A stretch of DNA of 13,848 bases from Candidatus Nomurabacteria bacterium (GCA_943354745.1 CALRDB010000032.1:1-13848); one strand, 5' to 3'; shown: positions 1-6,725, counted from the first letter of the stretch. Numbers and translations are program-made. The notes: generated by a model from the letters alone, not told the origin.

Positions 1-1
1 T

Positions 2-112
2 GCGACCTTAAGTCCCGCTTCCATGAAAAAGCAGATTGACCGACTAACGAAACAAGTTCATGATGTTCAAAAGCAATACGGCATCCCAAGAAAATTAGCA
101 AAAACTGCCTGA
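2..112 (+). CDS. C-terminal fragment of an unidentified protein
   Basis: An open frame enters from the left edge and ends at TGA 110-112, giving 36 residues. It is rich in Lys and Gln and ends in a short basic stretch (IPRKLAKTA). The segment MKKQIDRLTKQVHDVQKQYG has the heptad-like spacing of an amphipathic helix, so this may be the coiled-coil tail of a longer protein. It is the only plus-strand gene here and runs toward the nrd operon. No family is recognised from this tail. A weak hairpin follows 35 nt after the stop, which fits a gene end. The short length leaves open that the frame is open by chance. Confidence 0.5.
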   Translation, partial: ATLSPASMKKQIDRLTKQVHDVQKQYGIPRKLAKTA

Positions 113-146
113 GACTCTTGGTGTCGTTTAATTACTATCTACTTCG

Positions 147-166
147 CCCGCTTTTGCGGGGCTTTT
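147..166 (+). terminator. Weak intrinsic terminator after the left-edge gene
   Basis: CCCGC (147-151), loop TTTT and GCGGG (156-160) form a five-base GC stem, followed by GC and a short TTTT run. It lies 35 nt after the plus-strand stop. The stem is short, so termination is plausible but weak. Read on the minus strand, A-rich sequence follows the stem, so it is less likely to end nrdB transcripts. Confidence 0.4.
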
Positions 167-186
167 ACTATTCAGTGATCGAATGA

Positions 187-236
187 AATCCCTCCACGCC
201 GCAGACGGCGGTGCTCCCTTTTACAAAGGGAGAATT
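187..236. repeat. Double-hairpin palindromic (REP-like) element
   Basis: Two hairpins lie side by side between the nrdB stop and the left-edge gene. The first is CTCCCTTT (214-221), a three-base loop and AAAGGGAG (225-232), a perfect 8-bp stem. The second is a GC stem at about 194-212 with a bulged base and a four-base loop. Short outer arms (AATCCCT at 187-193 and AGGGAGAATT at 227-236) could close a cloverleaf. Neither hairpin is followed by a T-run on the minus strand, so it is not a classic terminator. The shape resembles small dispersed palindromic elements; that it is dispersed cannot be shown from one copy. Confidence 0.5.
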
Positions 237-249
237 CAGCAAATGATGA

Positions 250-1266
250 CTACTCCCCTGCCGACTCTTTCGGCACTTCTTTCTTATTTTCCGAGGCATG
301 GACGTCCACTTCGTACGAGGTATTCTGCGCTTCAAAGAAGTTCACAAGTTCAAAGACGTCGGTCGCGGTACTCATCCACTTGGCTGGATTCTTGGCGTTG
401 TAGTGCTTCGGGAGACCGAGCTCTTCAAGCCTTCGGTCGGTCACATACTGTACATATTGGTTGACATAGTCGGCGTTGAGACCGAGAATTCCGCGCGGAA
501 ACAGGTCTTTATTGTACGCCATCTCCCTCTCTACACCTTCAATGATGATATCTTGAATCTCTTGTGCAAATTCAGGTGTCAGCAGTTCGGGATTCTCTTC
601 GAGCGCGGTGTGCACGAGGTTGATGCCGAACTTCAAATGGAGTGACTCGTCGCGAAGGACCCACGTAATCATAGAGCCGAAGTTGCGGAGCTGGTTGCGC
701 TGACGAAACGAGAGAGCAACCATGAACCCCGAATAAAACCAAATCCCTTCCATCACGATGTTGGTGGCGACAAGGTTTCTCACGAAATCCTTCTTCCCTT
801 CCACCGTATCGATATCAAGCACGGTCTCAGTCATCCGGCGGAGATACTTAAAGATGTATTCTTCTTTCGCCTTCATTGACGGCGTATCGAGGTGAATACT
901 GAATACCTTCTCGCGGTCGAGCGGGAACGTTTCGAGCACATACTCGAACGCGACACAATGGTTGGCTTCCTCCCACATGACCTTGGCGAGATAGAGGTGT
1001 GCTTCGGGGGCTTTAATATACGGGTACATACCGAGCGCGATGGATCGGTTTACGATAAGCTCAGCCGGGTTGAAGAAGGCCATCAGGAACGATACCGCGT
1101 GGCGCTCGTCGTTCGTCATCTTGCCCCAGTCTTCTAAATCTTCCTTCAGTGCAATTTCATGGGGAAACCACGTGTTCCTGACTGCTTGATTATATAAGTC
1201 GTATGCCCATTGATACCGAATGGGGTGAAGGACCATGTCCTCTGGTTGTGCTTTGCCTATTAACAT
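250..1266 (-). CDS. nrdB: Ribonucleotide reductase class I beta subunit, class Ic-like
   Basis: The 338-residue ferritin-like R2 subunit generates and stores the oxidant used by NrdA to reduce ribonucleoside diphosphates in the cytoplasm. The metal ligands are all visible: E69, E100 and H103 (EANH), E173 (MEGIWFY), E207 and H210 (RDESLH). The radical-transfer residues W33 and Y318 (NTSYE) are also present. The position of the stable tyrosyl radical, four after H103, is F107, and the first ligand is Glu rather than Asp. This pair is the signature of the Chlamydia Mn/Fe class Ic R2; a class Id dimanganese enzyme is the alternative. The length is normal. The gene follows nrdA by 119 bp. There is no Shine-Dalgarno site; the ATG sits 2 nt after a long inverted repeat. 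An in-frame ATG at codon 11 is a less likely start. Confidence 0.96.
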   Translation of the reverse strand: MLIGKAQPEDMVLHPIRYQWAYDLYNQAVRNTWFPHEIALKEDLEDWGKMTNDERHAVSFLMAFFNPAELIVNRSIALGMYPYIKAPEAHLYLAKVMWEEANHCVAFEYVLETFPLDREKVFSIHLDTPSMKAKEEYIFKYLRRMTETVLDIDTVEGKKDFVRNLVATNIVMEGIWFYSGFMVALSFRQRNQLRNFGSMITWVLRDESLHLKFGINLVHTALEENPELLTPEFAQEIQDIIIEGVEREMAYNKDLFPRGILGLNADYVNQYVQYVTDRRLEELGLPKHYNAKNPAKWMSTATDVFELVNFFEAQNTSYEVDVHASENKKEVPKESAGE

Positions 1267-1268
1267 AA

Positions 1269-1380
1269 ATGCGAATTAACGAATTGTTCGAATGTTCGAA
1301 TAATACGAATCAGAAAGATACTACGCTTTTTAGTTCTTATTCGCAAATATTCGTTGATTCGTTCATTCGAATATTCGCAT
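1269..1380. repeat. Long imperfect inverted repeat of CGAAT/ATTCG units between nrdA and nrdB
   Basis: Almost the whole nrdA-nrdB gap is occupied by two arms of about 42 bp (1269-1310 and 1339-1380) around a 28-nt spacer. The outermost eight bases (ATGCGAAT) match perfectly; the interior pairs imperfectly. Each arm carries about five CGAAT or ATTCG units spaced 8-10 bp apart. In the transcript the distal arm ends 2 nt before the nrdB start codon, so folding could control nrdB translation or shield the junction from nucleases. The spacer holds a possible weak promoter (TTGCGA, 17 bp, TAGTAT) for nrdB. Confidence 0.75.
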
Positions 1381-1385
1381 AGCAA

Positions 1386-4136
1386 TTATTGACAACTATC
1401 ACAGATAAACTGCTCTTGCGGATCTTCGGGTCCTGCACCAGCAGAACTCCCACCAAACCCCGCTCGTTCTGCTGTCGCCATCGCCTTTTCCATGGCATTG
1501 GCTTTCGCAAGAACCTGCTCTACGGTTAGCTTGGGTGCAACCGGAGCACTGACAACACTTTTTTGGCGAGAGAATCCTACTCCGACACTCACCGCTTCTG
1601 TTGGCATTCGCAAAGGAGACGAAGTCATTACTTTACTTACGACATGCTCAGTGTGGGCTGTCATCGGCACCACGATAGGAAACTCCTCCGGGACAATAAG
1701 TGCGGGCTGAAGTTTTGAAATACCACCAAAACCTGCCGGGGCATGCTCCCTCTCCATCTCTAAAGCACCGGCGAATCCTTTCCTCCCCATCTTCTGAGCT
1801 TTGTTTACATGCACAGTGGACTGCTCAGCGGTGTGCCTCGGCTTCATATGGAGATAGTAGGTACTTTTAACTCCTTTCCTCCAGGCTTCGATATAGATCT
1901 TCATTGTCTCATCAATATCACGCGTCTCAAGATACATATTGCGGGAAAGTGCTTGATCCACCCATTTCTGGGCGCGAGCCGCTACTTCAATAAAGGCATA
2001 CGGAGAAGTGGCGAAAGAGGTCTTGTAAATATTCTTGATATGATCGGGCACTTCCGCAATATTGGAAATATCTCCTTGAGATTCAATAATAGTCTCACGT
2101 ACTTTTTCCCATAACCCCATATTTTTGAGGTCGTGCACAAGGTTATGATTGATGTCCATGTACTTTCCTGAAATCTTGTTTCGGGAAAACACCTGAGCAA
2201 AACGCGGATCAATGCCGGGTGACGTACCTGCAACAAGTCCGATGTTCGCATTCGGAGCCACGGCCATGAGTGTGGCGTTGCGCATGCCTTTTTTCACTTT
2301 CTCTCGGAGGACATCCCAATTAAGTCCACGATGCCGGCTCTCTTTTGAGACGGTGAGTGGAGTACCGCGATCGCGCTCAAGTCTTGCGAGTGTGTCTATG
2401 GGCACTTTACCTCGTGACCAACCTGATCCGACGAAGTGTGGGTAACTCCCTCGCTCTTGTGCGAGGTTCGTGCTCTCGTCGATCGCCATGTAGCTGATGA
2501 ATTCGAAAATGCGATCAGCGAAATCAGCACCGTGTTCGCTATCGTACGCCATACCAAGTTTCTCGAGTGTATCGGTGAACCCCATGACACCTAGACCAAT
2601 CGCACGGTTTTCTTTATCTCCGGCCTCTGCTTCCTTCACGGGGAGCACGTTAATATCAATCAAATTATCGAGTTGACGGACGGCGAGACGGACGCTCTGT
2701 TCAAGCTTGCTCCAATGAATTTCCTTGTTATGCACATGGGTGGCAAGGTTAATGGACGCTAGGTTACATACCGCAATATGGTCTTTATCCTGCGGAAGCG
2801 TAATCTCAGTACATAGGTTCGACATGTGAATCGTACCGGTGTTGTTGTTGAGGGCGCGGAGGTTAATCGCGTCTTTCCAGGTAAGCCACGGATGTGAGGT
2901 GGTCTGCAGTGAAACCAAGATCTGGCGGAGTTGTTCACGAGCCGGCACTTTCTTAAAAATACGAAGTTTCCCTTGATTCGCCATCATAACGTACTCGCTA
3001 TAACGCTTCACAAAACGGTCTCCGTAAAGTTCGTTAAGATCCATCACCTCCTTCGGGTCAAACATGTACCAGTCGTCTCCGGCTTCCACGCGTCGCATAA
3101 ATTCATCAGAAAGGAACACTGCGGTATTCGCGGTTCGCATACGGAGGTAATCATCGCCCGCATTATGTTTCCAATCGAGAAATTCGGGGAAATCGTAGTG
3201 CCAGTTTTCCATGTAAAAACAGAGTGCGCCTTTTTTCTTACCTCCTCGTTGCACCGCACGGATAGCGGTATCGATAATCTTAGCGAAGGGTGTGGGGCCA
3301 CTTGAGACCGTGTTGTTCGAGGAAAGTGGTGACCCCGCTGCGCGGAGTTTCGAAATGGACGCGCCAATACCACCAGAAGCCTTTGACAGTCTGATGACAT
3401 CGGCGACCGACTTCGCGATGTGTTCGATATCGTCATGAATTTCAAGAAGGAAACAGTTTGAAAGAGCGGGACGTGGCGTGCCGGCATGGATGTTTGTTGA
3501 ACCACCGGCAAGATATTCAAGCCGAGACATTTTGTTATAGAATTTCCTTGCCCAGTCGGTCGGATTCTTTTCATTAAACGAAAGACCCATAGCGATGCGC
3601 ATGAAGAAATACTGAGGGGATTCGTTCGGCTCCTGATTCTTATCCTTTACGGTGTACCGATTAAGAAGCGAGGATAGCCCTGCGTATACGAAAAGTTCGT
3701 CTCGCTCAAGATCAAGGGTGTCGGCAAGGCGCTCAAGATCGAAATTATCCTTCATTCGCGGGTCAAGGAGGCCTTTCTGTACTCCTTCGGTTACATAGCG
3801 AATAAAGCCATCTCGGTGCATTTTCTCAAGCGCATCCTCTTTATTTTCGTATTCCCCGACGACTCGACGATAGACCGTCTTCAAGAGAAGACGCGTAGCT
3901 ACTTTGTCATATTCAATGTCATCTTTGACGTTTTGAATCGCTGCGTTGATAGTCGCCTTGTCCATCTCCTCCGTGGTGATGCCGTTATACATCGTAAGCT
4001 TGGTCTCGGTAGCAATCTGGGTGACCATAGAGATAGGATCAGTAAGTCCACGACAGGCACGCTCAATAGATCGGTTAATCCGATCGGCATTAAACGCTTC
4101 TCGTGTACCGTCACGCTTGGTGATATATATTTCCAT
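1386..4136 (-). CDS. nrdA: Ribonucleotide reductase class I alpha subunit
   Basis: This 916-residue catalytic subunit reduces ribonucleoside diphosphates to deoxy forms together with NrdB. Residues 1-95 form one ATP-cone, the usual dATP/ATP activity switch. The ten-stranded barrel follows. Its active site is visible as C228 (SNCFLLE), N440-C442-E444 (NLCTE) and C457 (VCNLAS), with Y760-Y761 for radical transfer and the C-terminal redox pair C912/C915 (ICDSCQ). E. coli NrdA has 761 residues; most of the extra length here lies between the tyrosine pair and the final cysteines, a linker of about 145 residues with GFAG and AGFGG motifs at 787-790, 801-805 and 892-896. The ATG has no Shine-Dalgarno site. 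A possible promoter lies 143 nt upstream. It is the first gene of an operon with nrdB. Confidence 0.98.
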   Translation of the reverse strand: MEIYITKRDGTREAFNADRINRSIERACRGLTDPISMVTQIATETKLTMYNGITTEEMDKATINAAIQNVKDDIEYDKVATRLLLKTVYRRVVGEYENKEDALEKMHRDGFIRYVTEGVQKGLLDPRMKDNFDLERLADTLDLERDELFVYAGLSSLLNRYTVKDKNQEPNESPQYFFMRIAMGLSFNEKNPTDWARKFYNKMSRLEYLAGGSTNIHAGTPRPALSNCFLLEIHDDIEHIAKSVADVIRLSKASGGIGASISKLRAAGSPLSSNNTVSSGPTPFAKIIDTAIRAVQRGGKKKGALCFYMENWHYDFPEFLDWKHNAGDDYLRMRTANTAVFLSDEFMRRVEAGDDWYMFDPKEVMDLNELYGDRFVKRYSEYVMMANQGKLRIFKKVPAREQLRQILVSLQTTSHPWLTWKDAINLRALNNNTGTIHMSNLCTEITLPQDKDHIAVCNLASINLATHVHNKEIHWSKLEQSVRLAVRQLDNLIDINVLPVKEAEAGDKENRAIGLGVMGFTDTLEKLGMAYDSEHGADFADRIFEFISYMAIDESTNLAQERGSYPHFVGSGWSRGKVPIDTLARLERDRGTPLTVSKESRHRGLNWDVLREKVKKGMRNATLMAVAPNANIGLVAGTSPGIDPRFAQVFSRNKISGKYMDINHNLVHDLKNMGLWEKVRETIIESQGDISNIAEVPDHIKNIYKTSFATSPYAFIEVAARAQKWVDQALSRNMYLETRDIDETMKIYIEAWRKGVKSTYYLHMKPRHTAEQSTVHVNKAQKMGRKGFAGALEMEREHAPAGFGGISKLQPALIVPEEFPIVVPMTAHTEHVVSKVMTSSPLRMPTEAVSVGVGFSRQKSVVSAPVAPKLTVEQVLAKANAMEKAMATAERAGFGGSSAGAGPEDPQEQFICDSCQ

Positions 4137-4213
4137 GATAATAAGACTACGAATCTGATACGAAATGGCGAGAAATTGAAACTTCTTGAGTCACCAAAAA
4201 AGGTCCCGGCATG

Positions 4214-4232
4214 AACTCTCTGAATCAGAGTT
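4214..4232. promoter_or_regulatory. Palindrome in the nrdA leader
   Basis: Within the expected nrdA leader, AACTCT (4214-4219) and AGAGTT (4227-4232) can pair, and a nested 13-bp palindrome CTCTGA-A-TCAGAG (4218-4230) offers a competing pairing. GGC and GCC tracts outside could extend the stem. It may be a repressor site or an RNA switch. It does not match the known NrdR box. The role is unassigned. Confidence 0.35.
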
Positions 4233-4278
4233 ACCGTGAAATAAATGCGACACTTTCAAGATCACTTGTACGAAAACA

Positions 4279-4305
4279 ATTGTAGCATTCAAACGGACTT
4301 TGCAA
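4279..4305 (-). promoter_or_regulatory. Candidate extended -10 promoter for nrdA
   Basis: On the minus strand TGC-TACAAT is an extended -10 element (hexamer at 4279-4284) with TTGCAA (4300-4305) 15 bp upstream. The expected start near 4272 would give a leader of about 135 nt. The spacing is short, but an extended -10 tolerates a poor -35. Confidence 0.5.
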
Positions 4306-4490
4306 GTGTGGAAAGTAGAGAAAAAATAGGTTAGACCATAGGTTCAGAGTCCCGTGCAAGAGACGCATTGACCGCTGACGTAGGTATGTTCCCGTCATGA
4401 TCCCTTCTTTACATCCCCAAACGACAGAAAACCTTTACTACAACTCTAAAAAGAGATGTGCTACTCCGATATATCCAAAATTCATATGAC

Positions 4491-5393
4491 CTAGAGACTT
4501 AGATTTCTGAGTACCTCCACATCGATGACGAGTGCATCACGCAATATCTTCTCTTCTTCTCGCATCGAACCGTAAAACCGTACCGAATCACCCGCGACAA
4601 ACCGAGCGAGCTGGCCGATGCTTTTATTCTTCTTCTGAACGAGCGTTTTCTCGTTCACATTGACCGTATAGTCGATACCCCCTACCGTTACTACAAGGGT
4701 TGACGGCACCGTAGGTGAGCTTATTTGCTTGAGCGTCCCTTCAAAATTACGCGGGAGGAAATCGGTTCTACTTTGATATACCGCTATTTTCGCCGCGGTA
4801 AGCACATTCTTAGAATAATCGTACACGCCGGTAATGAGCGGGATAGTATCCGCCTTCTGCAATCGCTCGAAGGGTATAGTCATTGTCCCCTTCAAAATCG
4901 TCGTGGTAGTGCTTACTTTCACGATCAAAGTTGGGTTTTGAGTGGTACGGAGCGTAAAAGTTCCGCCTGAATTCACTTCGGTAATTACTCCGGAAAATGT
5001 ACCCGCTTCTTCTTGAAGCGACCAGTCCTTTATTTTCTTCGCGCTTATACCGAAGAAATCGGAGCCGGCAAAAAATTCACCGTCAATGTCGAGATAGTCG
5101 CCCATCTTAATTTGAGAGACGATCGTGCTCCCCCCATATCGCTTCGTTACCATCGTGGTACCATCTGTCTTCATCGTGAAGCTCATTATAAGCGGACCCC
5201 ATTTGGTGACGATATAGAGAGTGGACCCTGCGATTTGCTCTACCCGTGCGCTTCGAAGAGCGATGGTGCCATCGGCTTTAATATGAACATCTGGATTCCC
5301 TCCTCCAACTCCTTGGGGATTGTACTCGGCTAAGGCGAGGCTAAGTGACGGAACCGAACAGAGGAAGACGAGAAGAATTAGATATTTTTTCAT
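4491..5393 (-). CDS. Secreted protein with three DUF5666-like modules
   Basis: A 300-residue exported protein of unknown function. Residues 1-22 form a signal peptide (MKKYLILLVFLCSVP then ALA) with cleavage probably before EYN. Three similar beta-rich modules follow, at about 46-124, 131-206 and 217-296. Each has the pattern of a G-x-I/V-x-x-V start, a Thr/Val-rich sheet, a GD-x-V/L element (MGDYLDIDG, AGDSVRFYG) and a final short strand. This pattern is what I associate with DUF5666, small OB-like folds found in secreted bacterial proteins; the assignment is from pattern memory, not a search. There is no cysteine after the signal, so it is not a lipoprotein. It lies 55 bp after the PAP2 gene in the same direction. 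No Shine-Dalgarno is seen; TGC-TAGCTA at 5415-5423 is a weak -10 candidate. Confidence 0.85.
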   Translation of the reverse strand: MKKYLILLVFLCSVPSLSLALAEYNPQGVGGGNPDVHIKADGTIALRSARVEQIAGSTLYIVTKWGPLIMSFTMKTDGTTMVTKRYGGSTIVSQIKMGDYLDIDGEFFAGSDFFGISAKKIKDWSLQEEAGTFSGVITEVNSGGTFTLRTTQNPTLIVKVSTTTTILKGTMTIPFERLQKADTIPLITGVYDYSKNVLTAAKIAVYQSRTDFLPRNFEGTLKQISSPTVPSTLVVTVGGIDYTVNVNEKTLVQKKNKSIGQLARFVAGDSVRFYGSMREEEKILRDALVIDVEVLRNLSL

Positions 5394-5448
5394 AAAATGA
5401 GCATTTCACTGCGTTAGCTAGCATTAAAACTTAATCGAATAACCGAGG

Positions 5449-6024
5449 TCACCATCCTCTTTTGCCTAAGGAAGATGGCGAGAGCTCCTTTCTAACTTTA
5501 AATACTTGAGGATTCTTGAAACACCAGTGTATTCCCCATCCTACAGCAATACCAAGAATCATACCTCCTAAGATATCGGTCGGGTAATGCACGCCTGCCA
5601 CTACGCGAGCAAATCCGATACTGGCGCTAGCGATGAAAAACCAAAAGCCCCAGCGTTTGTTGTAAAAATAAACAATAGTAGAAAGTGCAAAAAAGAATGA
5701 CGCGTGCCCGGATGGAAAGGAATAGCTTGTTTCAATGAAAAGTACATGTGCAATGTGATCCACCACTAACGGTCTGAGGCGAGGAATGAAGAGACGGATA
5801 ATCTCGACGCCTATTCGTGCGGCGATTCCCGCGCTGATACCCTCAGCGACCAACACAAGTCGCTGATATGCGAGTGGCCACTGCCGAAACGCAAAAAACA
5901 CAAACAGTAGTGCGACCACATACGGAAAGTAGACCGCAAAAAAGACAACCGTACTATTAAGAGACGTCGACATTCCCAACACATCAAAGTTAAGCCAAAA
6001 AACAAGCGAGTGGTCAAAGCTCAT
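5449..6024 (-). CDS. PAP2-family membrane phosphatase
   Basis: A 191-residue integral membrane acid phosphatase of the PAP2 superfamily, which removes phosphate from lipids such as phosphatidic acid or undecaprenyl diphosphate at the membrane surface. The three catalytic motifs are intact: R77-x6-R84-P85, P104-S-G-H107 and R140-x5-H146-x3-D150. About five to six hydrophobic segments are visible (for example 24-46 and 108-121). The substrate cannot be told from sequence; recycling of undecaprenyl diphosphate is a common role. The frame opens 19 codons earlier at a TTG (6081), but that codon lies inside the upstream terminator, so ATG 6022-6024 is preferred. This ATG sits 6 nt after a TACAAT hexamer, suggesting a leaderless message. 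The gene is followed by the DUF5666-like gene. Confidence 0.9.
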   Translation of the reverse strand: MSFDHSLVFWLNFDVLGMSTSLNSTVVFFAVYFPYVVALLFVFFAFRQWPLAYQRLVLVAEGISAGIAARIGVEIIRLFIPRLRPLVVDHIAHVLFIETSYSFPSGHASFFFALSTIVYFYNKRWGFWFFIASASIGFARVVAGVHYPTDILGGMILGIAVGWGIHWCFKNPQVFKVRKELSPSSLGKRGW

Positions 6025-6030
6025 GCCGTT

Positions 6031-6059
6031 ATTGTAGCGACTCTCCACCCAAAAGAAAA
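6031..6059 (-). promoter_or_regulatory. Leaderless-type promoter of the PAP2 gene
   Basis: On the minus strand TACAAT (6031-6036) is followed by only 6 nt before the ATG, so transcription would start at or next to the start codon. The -35 region (TTTTCT at 6054-6059, 17-bp spacer) is poor and overlaps the T-run of the upstream terminator. Confidence 0.5.
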
Positions 6060-6104
6060 GCCGGCTTGCGAGAGAGTCCAATGGACAAAACTCTCCGCAA
6101 GCCG
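6050..6104 (-). terminator. Strong intrinsic terminator
   Basis: On the minus strand CGGCTTGCG-GAGAGT pairs with ACTCTC-(bulged T)-CGCAAGCCG (arms 6090-6104 and 6062-6077), a 15-bp stem with one bulge. It is directly followed by GCTTTTCTTTT (to 6050). This is a textbook rho-independent terminator for genes read from the right. It insulates the PAP2 promoter, which begins immediately after it. Confidence 0.78.
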
Positions 6105-6220
6105 ACAGCGAGCGCGCAGTAAAGCCACTTTCGCGGACCCATATGCTAAAGCCCTGAAAGAGGGAAACCAGCGCGACTACAAAGGCACTCTAGCATACAG
6201 TCGAGTCTTTACGCTAGCCT

Positions 6221-6342
6221 AAAGATCTGTTACTTTGTCGAAAATGGCTATAGGCAATGGTTTGTAGGAGTCAAACTCCTACAGAATGAGGAATCTCAAC
6301 AATTCTACATTCCTTTTGTCTGGACCACTGTCATCGAAGCCG
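6221..6342. repeat. Direct repeat copy A (duplicate of the nfo 3' end and flank)
   Basis: This segment matches 9643-9765 in the same orientation. The non-coding part (about 6231-6278) is nearly identical to copy B, with one deleted A and two or three substitutions. It includes the TGTAGGAGT/ACTCCTACA hairpin (6263-6283). The part matching the last ~21 codons of nfo differs at 12 of 63 positions. Homology stops abruptly at about 6342. A further decayed match to the palindrome that precedes copy B may lie at 6188-6224 (TAGCAT ... CTAAAG). Confidence 0.85.
6279..6342 (-). pseudogene. Remnant of the 3' end of an nfo gene
   Basis: Read on the minus strand, this stretch encodes FDDSGPDKRNVELLRFLIL and the same TAG stop as intact nfo, which reads FDDSGPDKKNVEILKSLIL at 9702-9764. 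Against intact nfo it has five silent codon changes and four replacements, three of them conservative. It therefore diverged while still selected as protein and came from a functional nfo, not from fresh copying. No start or upstream nfo sequence is present. The open frame that continues upstream of it runs antisense-like through the coiled-coil gene and is not considered coding. Confidence 0.75.
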
Positions 6343-6360
6343 AAGCTTTGGCCGAGTAAA

Positions 6361-6648
6361 TTAAAGCCGATCAAAGACCTTCGCAAGACCTTCTTTAGGT
6401 TTAGGTGCTTCTTTTTTCCGACGCTCTTCCTCCTGCTTGTGCTTGTGTTGTTCTGCCTCATGCTTTTCCTCCCGTTCCGCCTCCTCAACTTTTCGTTTCC
6501 CGCTTTCCACTGCCCTTTCCCTGTCTTTAACTTCCCTTTCCTTAGCCTCAAATTGATGCTTCAGTTGTTCGAGCTCGCGCTCGAGCTCGCCTAGCCGCTG
6601 TGTATCGTGTTGAAGCCCTCTTTTCGCTTCGTCAATTTTGCTGGACAT
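6361..6648 (-). CDS. Short charged coiled-coil protein
   Basis: A 95-residue protein composed almost entirely of Glu, Lys, Arg, Gln and Ala. Residues 5-75 should form one long coiled coil (for example RLGELERELEQLKHQFEAK), followed by a basic patch (RRKKEAPKPK) and a hydrophobic end (EGLAKVFDRL). It has no signal peptide or membrane segment. No family is recognised. Such proteins often act as scaffolds or bind a partner through the short C-terminal helix; this is inference. An extended -10 lies 29 nt upstream of the ATG, and no Shine-Dalgarno is visible. The strong terminator at 6050-6104 probably ends its transcript, with the nfo remnant lying in its 3' untranslated region. It is the last of three accessory genes inside the repeat-bracketed segment. 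Confidence 0.8.
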   Translation of the reverse strand: MSSKIDEAKRGLQHDTQRLGELERELEQLKHQFEAKEREVKDRERAVESGKRKVEEAEREEKHEAEQHKHKQEEERRKKEAPKPKEGLAKVFDRL

Positions 6649-6677
6649 GAAAATTGAGTAAATAAATAATTAGTACA

Positions 6678-6686
6678 AGTATAGCA
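6678..6686 (-). promoter_or_regulatory. Extended -10 promoter of the coiled-coil gene
   Basis: On the minus strand TGC-TATACT is a strong extended -10 element, giving a start near 6671 and a leader of about 22 nt. No convincing -35 hexamer is seen at 16-18 bp. Confidence 0.5.
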
Positions 6687-6725
6687 AAATGGAATCCGTA
6701 TATACTACTTTCCTATAGTACAACA

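Larger units (their letters stand above)
4137..4490. other. 354-bp intergenic region upstream of nrdA
   Basis: This gap separates nrdA from the DUF5666-like gene. The part nearest nrdA holds its probable promoter and a leader of about 135 nt with a palindrome. The part at 4310-4490, downstream of the DUF5666-like gene, contains one small hairpin (ACAACTCT, AAAA, AGAGATGT at 4440-4459, one mismatch) that could be a weak terminator for that gene. No open frame of credible coding character, tRNA or NrdR-box pair is seen. Confidence 0.6.

Noticed and set aside
298..645. Plus-strand open frame within nrdB, and similar long plus-strand frames throughout
   Set aside because: They lie antisense to well-supported genes, have no recognisable motifs and no promoter or ribosome-binding signals.
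250..1266. R2lox (ligand-binding oxidase) instead of NrdB
   Set aside because: nrdA is adjacent, and the Trp33 relay and C-terminal Tyr318 needed for ribonucleotide reductase are present.
1267..1385. CRISPR array from the repeated CGAAT units
   Set aside because: Units are only five bases, irregularly spaced and arranged as an inverted repeat with no spacers.
4137..4490. NrdR boxes upstream of nrdA
   Set aside because: No pair of 16-bp sites resembling ACACWATATATWGTGT was found at suitable spacing.
6025..6081. TTG start 19 codons upstream for the PAP2 gene
   Set aside because: It lies inside the loop of the strong terminator and upstream of the TACAAT promoter, so that part could not be in the expected transcript.
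6105..6220. Possible small RNA (tmRNA, SRP RNA, 6S) between the terminator and repeat copy A
   Set aside because: No tmRNA tag or tRNA-like ends, no SRP core and no long closed stem were found; the segment stays unexplained.
6279..6551. 90-codon open frame joining the nfo remnant to upstream basic sequence
   Set aside because: Upstream of 6342 it is only an alternative frame of the coiled-coil gene on the same strand, with Arg/Lys-rich composition typical of a shadow frame; only the nfo-like end is meaningful.
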